Part shown: piece by piece, positions 59,111-64,000 of the stretch
How positions within the stretch are numbered: position 1 is the first letter of the stretch
Layout of the letters: the number at the start of each line of letters is the position of its first letter
Source: Flavobacterium kayseriense
Lineage (GTDB): Bacteria; Bacteroidota; Bacteroidia; Flavobacteriales; Flavobacteriaceae
Assembly: GCF_014305095.1 (NCBI RefSeq)
Contig: NZ_JACRUI010000002.1
Coordinates: 248,001-312,000 of the forward strand
Length of the DNA: 64,000 nucleotides
Reading direction: 5' to 3'
Program-made: the position numbers and the translations under genes
Notes under the pieces: generated by a model
What the model was told of the DNA's origin: nothing
Seen by the model: only the letters and a program-made list of their open reading frames with translations
The model's database searches: none

Positions 59111-59833
59111 CTATATCGGATCATAACTTGCCGCAGTCCATTCACCACTTGCAAGATTAACATAGTTGTAATGCACCACATCATTTTTATCAAACTGCCC
59201 GTTTTTATTAGTATCTTCTACGGTTCTAAAATACAAGCGACTGTTTGATTCTATTAAATTCCAATCAATTAACTCCTGAAAATCTGCTGATATTTTTGTG
59301 AATTTTCTTCCACTGATATCACTTAAATATAAAGATTTTATATCGCTTGTATCTAATTTACCATCCCTATTAGTATCAACGTCATACATCGTATATACCA
59401 TTATTTGTTTTTTGTTTCTATTTGAAACTGAGGCAAGGTAGGTGGCTGTTAGAATTAGAGCAGGCTTATCTGTCAGACTACGTATGGAGTCCGAATCTGT
59501 TTTTTGAAATTTTAAGTTTTGTAAATAACCCGTGATTTCATCCTCTCCATAATTAGAGATAGTAAAACTAACGTCAATAACACTCGAAGATCCATATCTT
59601 GATTTTGCTCCTCGCTCATACACTCTTAAATCTCCAACTGGATGAATCAAGTAATCCGTACCTTCCATCTGAATGGGAAGATCAGAAATAGATATTTGTG
59701 CAGAATCAACCTTACCAACTGCTTTTACTTTATTTGCTGCATCATATATTACTCTAGGTTTCTCAACTTCTTCCTTGCAACTCACAAATAATAAAACTGC
59801 GGTACTTAGCAAGGCGATATGTAATTTCTTCAT
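59111..59833 (-). CDS. Lipoprotein with two EF-hand-like calcium motifs
   Basis: This 240-residue exported protein starts MKKLHIALLSTAVLLFVSC with lipobox cysteine C19, so it is probably lipid-anchored on the outer membrane. Two D-x-N-x-[DN]-G-x-[LF]-D loops (DTNRDGKLD and DTNKNGQFD), 60 or so residues apart, look like EF-hand or dockerin-type calcium sites. The rest is beta-rich. The ATG at 59831-59833 gives the signal; the ORF upstream adds nine residues. It lies downstream of a TonB receptor gene and may be its surface partner. The family is not recognised. Confidence 0.78.
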   Translation of the reverse strand: MKKLHIALLSTAVLLFVSCKEEVEKPRVIYDAANKVKAVGKVDSAQISISDLPIQMEGTDYLIHPVGDLRVYERGAKSRYGSSSVIDVSFTISNYGEDEITGYLQNLKFQKTDSDSIRSLTDKPALILTATYLASVSNRNKKQIMVYTMYDVDTNRDGKLDTSDIKSLYLSDISGRKFTKISADFQELIDWNLIESNSRLYFRTVEDTNKNGQFDKNDVVHYNYVNLASGEWTAASYDPI

Positions 59834-59947
59834 ATGATTTAAATATTTAAATATTTCCAAATGTAATCAATTTTAAAAACTCCTTCTTTATTTCACCTCA
59901 ATTTATCAACTTAAATTAGTGTTTAACCTAAAAATAAGTGAATATAT

Positions 59948-62416
59948 TTAAAGCCTTGCATTCAATTTAATATTAAAAACACGTCTTGTCATATAATTAG
60001 GAATCGCATATTCGTTTTTAGAGTAAACATCTCGAACCCATGTATTGGTTATTGCATTTTGATTATTAAAAAGATTAAAAATCTCTAGACCTATGGCTAG
60101 TTCTTTGCAATTACCTAACCATTTATTTTTAGCCAATCCTGAACTATTATCAATTAAAACTTTGGAAAAACCAACATCTACCCTGCGGTAATCATTGAGT
60201 CTGTTTTGGTACAAATAAGGATTTGCATATGCTGGTGAACCTCCTGGAATTCCCGTGTTGTAAACCAAATTCAAATAGACTTTCATAGTAGGAATGTTAG
60301 GCATATAATCTTGAAATAGTATACCAAATTTTAAACGTTGATCAGTCGGGCGAGCGATATAGCCCTGATCGGAACTATTTTCCTCTGTGTTTAAGTAACC
60401 AAAACTAAACCATGATTCTGTACCTGGAACAAATTCTCCGTTCAGTCTTAGATCTAGACCTTGGGCATAGGCTTTTGCATCGTTAGTAGCCGCATATCGT
60501 ATTCTAACATTATCTATTGTGTAGGTATTAACATTAGTCAACGACTTATAGTAAAGCTCTGAAACTAATTTAAATGGCCTGTTCCAGATTTTAAAACTAT
60601 AGTCGTTAGCAAAAACAAAGTGAATTGATTGTTGGGCTTTTACATTTGGCTGTACTTGTCCACTAGCAGCTCTCAGCTCCCTATAAAAAGGAGGCTGATG
60701 ATATAATCCTCCTGAAATTCTAAAAACCATATCATTTTCCCAATCAGGTTTTAAAGCAAATTGCGCCCGAGGACTAATCGTGAACTGTGATTTACCTATT
60801 GTAGTCGCTCCAACAACTTCCCAATTATGAACTCGGATTCCAGCGTTATACCAAACATCAGCAGCTCCTATTTTATCTCGTCTACTCCATTGTGCGTAAC
60901 CTGAAAATCTATTTATGGTATTAAAGTTCTTAGCACGAACAGATTGATACGGAACTAAAGGACCTTCATAAATAGTATAGGGCTCGTCTTTTGTTGCTAA
61001 ATCGATTCGAGGTGGGTTTATGGAGAAACCTGCTGAATCAATTACTTCCCATTCCACTATTCGATCTCTTATCGACTCACGCGTGTATTTCGCACCCCAT
61101 TCGACTACATTCTTTTTCCAATCTAAAAAACCTTTAACTTCTGCATTAACAATGAGTGCGTCTAAATCGTTTCTAGCATGGTTAAATTGAGAACCAATTC
61201 CTTTAGTAAATGAAACATTCCCATACGTTTCAGAACCAATAGTAACATCTACATCACCCAAACGATATTGTGCCAATATATCAAAATACTCTTGTTCTAG
61301 CGTATGAAAAACCGAACCTATAAATTTTAAAGTAAAGATATCTGATACTTTAAATATTGATTTTAATGCTCCAAAATAAGTATTATACTTATCTTTTTCC
61401 TCCCCCTCATAAAAGACAGATAAAGCCATAGGCATATCGATAGTACCAAACTTAGTGACACGCGTCAAAGGAGCGTAATCGTATTTATTTTGAGAAATAT
61501 TTCCTAAAAAACCCCATTGCCATCTCGCCGAAGCTTGATAATTTATATTCGTTTGAACATCTACAAAGGACGGTGTGTAATTTGTTTGGGTATCTTGGCT
61601 ATTCACCAACAAACTATTATTTCGATACCGTACACCAGTAATTGCAGACCACTTTTTATTTCTAGAAACGGCATCTACAGCAAGGCTTCCACCTAGAAAA
61701 CTAGCTTCAAATGTTGCTCCAAATTGTGTGGGATTACGATAGGTAATGTCTAAAACTGAAGATAATTTATCACCAAATTTAGCCTGAAATCCTCCTGCAG
61801 AAAAATCTACATTCAGCACTAAATCAGTATTAGTAAAACTTAATCCTTCTTGCTGCCCTGAACGAATTAAAAACGGTCGATAAATTTCGATTTCGTTTAC
61901 ATATACTAAGTTCTCGTCATAATTACCACCACGAACTGCATATTGTGTACTCAACTCATTATTCGCATTTACGCCTGCTAGTGTTCTTAAAATATTTTCA
62001 ATCCCGGGATTAGCTCCTGGTATTGTCCTAATTATAGCAGGATCAATGCTTGTCAAGCCCTGCACTGACCGTCTGTTGTTCCCGTTTACAACAACTTCTC
62101 CTATTTGCTCAGTCTGGTCATTCATCACTAAATTAAACTCATAATTCTCATTCGCTTGAAGCAAAATAGTAACTGTAGCTTTTTTTAATGAGACATGCGT
62201 AAAAACCAACGTAGTCTTTTGGTCAGCTGGTACTTTGATAATGTAAAATCCATTCTCATTGGAGGTAACGCTTTGGGTGCCACAAGAGACATTCACCCCA
62301 TCTACAGGACGATTCACTTTATCTAGAATAATACCTTTAACGGTTCCTGTTTGAGCTGTAGATACCAAACTCATGACAAATAAAAAACAAACAAAAATTC
62401 TCTTTTTACAGCTCAA
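59948..62416 (-). CDS. TonB-dependent receptor with carboxypeptidase-like N-terminal domain
   Basis: This 822-residue outer-membrane receptor has a signal peptide (to about residue 21, ending VSTAQ), a CarboxypepD_reg-like beta-sandwich (about 25-105; GTVKGIILDKVNRPVDGVNV), a plug domain (about 115-215; TQYAVRGGNYDENLVYVN) and a barrel to the C-terminal aromatic residue. It lacks SusD-type partners, so the cargo is unknown. It is translated 15 bp after the M23 peptidase gene. The barrel ends in an aromatic-rich strand (RVFNIKLNARL). Confidence 0.9.
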   Translation of the reverse strand: MSCKKRIFVCFLFVMSLVSTAQTGTVKGIILDKVNRPVDGVNVSCGTQSVTSNENGFYIIKVPADQKTTLVFTHVSLKKATVTILLQANENYEFNLVMNDQTEQIGEVVVNGNNRRSVQGLTSIDPAIIRTIPGANPGIENILRTLAGVNANNELSTQYAVRGGNYDENLVYVNEIEIYRPFLIRSGQQEGLSFTNTDLVLNVDFSAGGFQAKFGDKLSSVLDITYRNPTQFGATFEASFLGGSLAVDAVSRNKKWSAITGVRYRNNSLLVNSQDTQTNYTPSFVDVQTNINYQASARWQWGFLGNISQNKYDYAPLTRVTKFGTIDMPMALSVFYEGEEKDKYNTYFGALKSIFKVSDIFTLKFIGSVFHTLEQEYFDILAQYRLGDVDVTIGSETYGNVSFTKGIGSQFNHARNDLDALIVNAEVKGFLDWKKNVVEWGAKYTRESIRDRIVEWEVIDSAGFSINPPRIDLATKDEPYTIYEGPLVPYQSVRAKNFNTINRFSGYAQWSRRDKIGAADVWYNAGIRVHNWEVVGATTIGKSQFTISPRAQFALKPDWENDMVFRISGGLYHQPPFYRELRAASGQVQPNVKAQQSIHFVFANDYSFKIWNRPFKLVSELYYKSLTNVNTYTIDNVRIRYAATNDAKAYAQGLDLRLNGEFVPGTESWFSFGYLNTEENSSDQGYIARPTDQRLKFGILFQDYMPNIPTMKVYLNLVYNTGIPGGSPAYANPYLYQNRLNDYRRVDVGFSKVLIDNSSGLAKNKWLGNCKELAIGLEIFNLFNNQNAITNTWVRDVYSKNEYAIPNYMTRRVFNIKLNARL

Positions 62417-62431
62417 GCTCTTTATATATTT

Positions 62432-64000
62432 TTATTTTTGACTTCTAAAAAATTGCGTTTCAAAGGTAGTCGAGTTCCCTACGTTGTCTGTAACGACAAG
62501 TTTCAAACTATTAGCACCTTCGGCTACAATACTATCATCAAAATTATGCGTAATTTTTTTTGTTTTGTGATCATGTTCAAATAAAATCCATTTACCATTT
62601 AGGTAACCATCATAACTTTTAATTCCTGATCCTGAATCTCCTATTGTAAACTGTACTGTTTTTTGTGAACTAATCCATTTCCCCTCAATTTGGCTAGTGA
62701 TAGTAATAGATGGCGCAACTGTGTCTGAAGCTAGAGTGTACTTACCTAATTCACGAGTTCTTGTACTAAAAATATTTCCTTTTATAGTTGTGACATTATA
62801 TCCTTTACGACCCGACTTATCTATATCAGCAATAAACATTTTTCCTTTTTGCGCTGCAGTATATTTATCACTCTCAATGGTTACGGTAAAATAACTATGA
62901 ACAGGCACTGAATCATCATGCAAAAACAACACATCCCCTTTTACATCAAAATTCATATCGAAATCTTCGTAAAAAGTGCCAGCAGGAAAGAAAACTGACA
63001 TATTATCTTTTGCAAAAATATTATCTTTATTAACCTTTACAAAATAATTTGAAGGAACAACTTCCTTATCCACAATTGAGGTAGCAGTATCATAAGTTAT
63101 AGGAATTGACACCACTGTTTTGTTTCCATAAAAATCAGACAATTCAATTCTACAAATTGCAGATAAATTTGGCACAACAGTAACAACTCCATTTGTTTCA
63201 TCCGTTTTTATAATACTTAACTTATAAGGGTTTGCCATAAATAACTTTTGTACTCTTTGATAGGTTTTTTTATATTTAGGATAATCAACTAAAGCATTAA
63301 TATATCGCATATCATCAAAAGAATAGGTATCGAACTGATAACCAAAATTAGGTTTACCATTGATAAAAGACTGCACTTTATAGACTCCATTTTTATTAAA
63401 TGAAACATTATCATAATCTACTGCACTTATACCAAATCCTATTTTACCATTTGCGACAACCTTATTAGCTAAATAAGTTCCATCTTTTTGTAAAACTAAG
63501 TTTAAAAGTAAAGGCCTTTTAGACTGATTCACGACCGTTTTAGCATCTATCGGATAGACATATACAGCTGAAAGCGTTGGCTTTTTAGAATCTTGACTGT
63601 ATTTATCAAAACCAAACAACATTGGGTTGATAATTTTTTCTGTTTTGCTGTCGCGAAATTCAAAATGTAAATGTGGCCCTTCAGACGAACCTGTATTACC
63701 TGAGAATGCAATAACTTGCCCCTTTTTAATTACTAAATCCGTTGCTTTGGGAAACAACTCAATTTCATAGGATTGCTCTTTGTACTGTGCCTTTTTGATA
63801 TATTCATCAATGACCCCATCAGCGTTCTTTAAATGACAATAAACCGTTGTATAACCGTTGGGGTGCGTTATATAAATCGCTTTTCCATTTCCAAAGGAAG
63901 AAATTTTAATTCTTGACACATAACCCTCACCTACAGAGTACACCTTTAAGCCCTCACGCTGTTGTGTTTTGAAATCAAAACCGGCATGAAAATGATTAGG
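62432..64000 (-). CDS. M23 family metallopeptidase (partial, runs off window)
   Basis: At least 523 residues are visible; the N-terminus lies beyond base 64000. The first visible residues carry the zinc ligands of LytM-type peptidases: H and D in HAGFDF (63979-63965), then the catalytic and zinc histidines in GPHLHFEFRD. A long C-terminal part (about 370 residues) of beta-rich domains follows, ending YNGNSTTF-like Ig text near the stop. M23 enzymes cleave peptidoglycan cross-bridges or act as division activators. The gene precedes a TonB receptor by 15 bp, so both belong to one operon. Confidence 0.92.
   Translation of the reverse strand, partial: PNHFHAGFDFKTQQREGLKVYSVGEGYVSRIKISSFGNGKAIYITHPNGYTTVYCHLKNADGVIDEYIKKAQYKEQSYEIELFPKATDLVIKKGQVIAFSGNTGSSEGPHLHFEFRDSKTEKIINPMLFGFDKYSQDSKKPTLSAVYVYPIDAKTVVNQSKRPLLLNLVLQKDGTYLANKVVANGKIGFGISAVDYDNVSFNKNGVYKVQSFINGKPNFGYQFDTYSFDDMRYINALVDYPKYKKTYQRVQKLFMANPYKLSIIKTDETNGVVTVVPNLSAICRIELSDFYGNKTVVSIPITYDTATSIVDKEVVPSNYFVKVNKDNIFAKDNMSVFFPAGTFYEDFDMNFDVKGDVLFLHDDSVPVHSYFTVTIESDKYTAAQKGKMFIADIDKSGRKGYNVTTIKGNIFSTRTRELGKYTLASDTVAPSITITSQIEGKWISSQKTVQFTIGDSGSGIKSYDGYLNGKWILFEHDHKTKKITHNFDDSIVAEGANSLKLVVTDNVGNSTTFETQFFRSQK

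Noticed and set aside
1-64000. CRISPR arrays, insertion sequences, prophage, tRNA or rRNA genes
   Set aside because: No regularly spaced repeats, transposase or integrase text, clover-leaf or rRNA signatures were recognised in either strand.

Overview
The window looks like about 64 kb of chromosome from a Flavobacterium-like member of the Bacteroidota. The DNA is AT-rich. Many gene starts follow TAnnTTTG-type -7 promoter elements rather than strong Shine-Dalgarno sites. The gene families are typical of the group: flavobacterial DnaJ/GrpE, the alternative GlmU, type-B L31, DUF4199, and TonB receptors with a carboxypeptidase-like N-terminal domain. No tRNA, rRNA, CRISPR array, transposase or phage gene was seen. 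Both ends cut through genes: a response-regulator receiver at 1-360 and an M23 peptidase at 62432-64000.

Layout. 1-5 kb: truncated receiver, a Na+/drug-type ABC-2 exporter pair and grpE-dnaJ, the last behind a candidate sigma-54 promoter. 5-15 kb: a cobalamin locus. It has the outer-membrane receptor btuB behind a clear B12 riboswitch, a minus-strand salvage operon (Cys-rich protein, cobU, DUF71 ATPase, a bluB-cobT fusion, cobS, cobC), and a divergent btuF-btuC-btuD importer. 15-22 kb: RNA modification (TrmL, RluE-type), a nucleotide pyrophosphatase-like enzyme, RmuC, a thioesterase, a YceI protein and a TIGR01777 epimerase. 22-33 kb: a probable light/oxidative-stress region. The rightward arm is TetR, UbiB-type kinase, DUF2805, SDR, FolE and SDR-DUF2867. 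The leftward arm is a MerR/B12-binding regulator resembling CarH/LitR, CrtI, CrtB, CrtZ, an SRPBCC protein and a DNA photolyase. 33-39 kb: KirBac-type channel, an iodotyrosine-deiodinase-like flavoprotein, DUF808, a retropepsin-like protease and an alginate-lyase-family protein. 39-52 kb: mostly housekeeping genes (zinc alcohol dehydrogenase, carB, rpmH, lytic transglycosylase, ABC-F, alanine symporter, GlmU-like, L31). 52-64 kb: DUF4199, GT2, phosphoglucomutase, MsbA-type exporter, DUF2971, an EF-hand-like lipoprotein, a TonB receptor and the M23 peptidase.

How the parts may work together. The B12 locus would import corrinoids, make the lower ligand (BluB) and finish the nucleotide loop (CobU/CobS/CobT/CobC). 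About 20 kb away sits a regulator that keeps the W-x9-EH and E-x-H-x-x-G cobalamin motifs and directly precedes the carotenoid genes. A B12-based photoreceptor controlling carotenoid and photorepair genes is therefore the most interesting system-level reading. It rests on motif and context evidence only.

Other unusual items are a dispersed palindromic repeat family with four copies plus one relative, a decayed second copy of the carB 3' end next to the alcohol dehydrogenase gene, CarB without its C-terminal regulatory domain, DnaJ with only half of the zinc-finger motifs, and a small ORF interrupted by one TGA.
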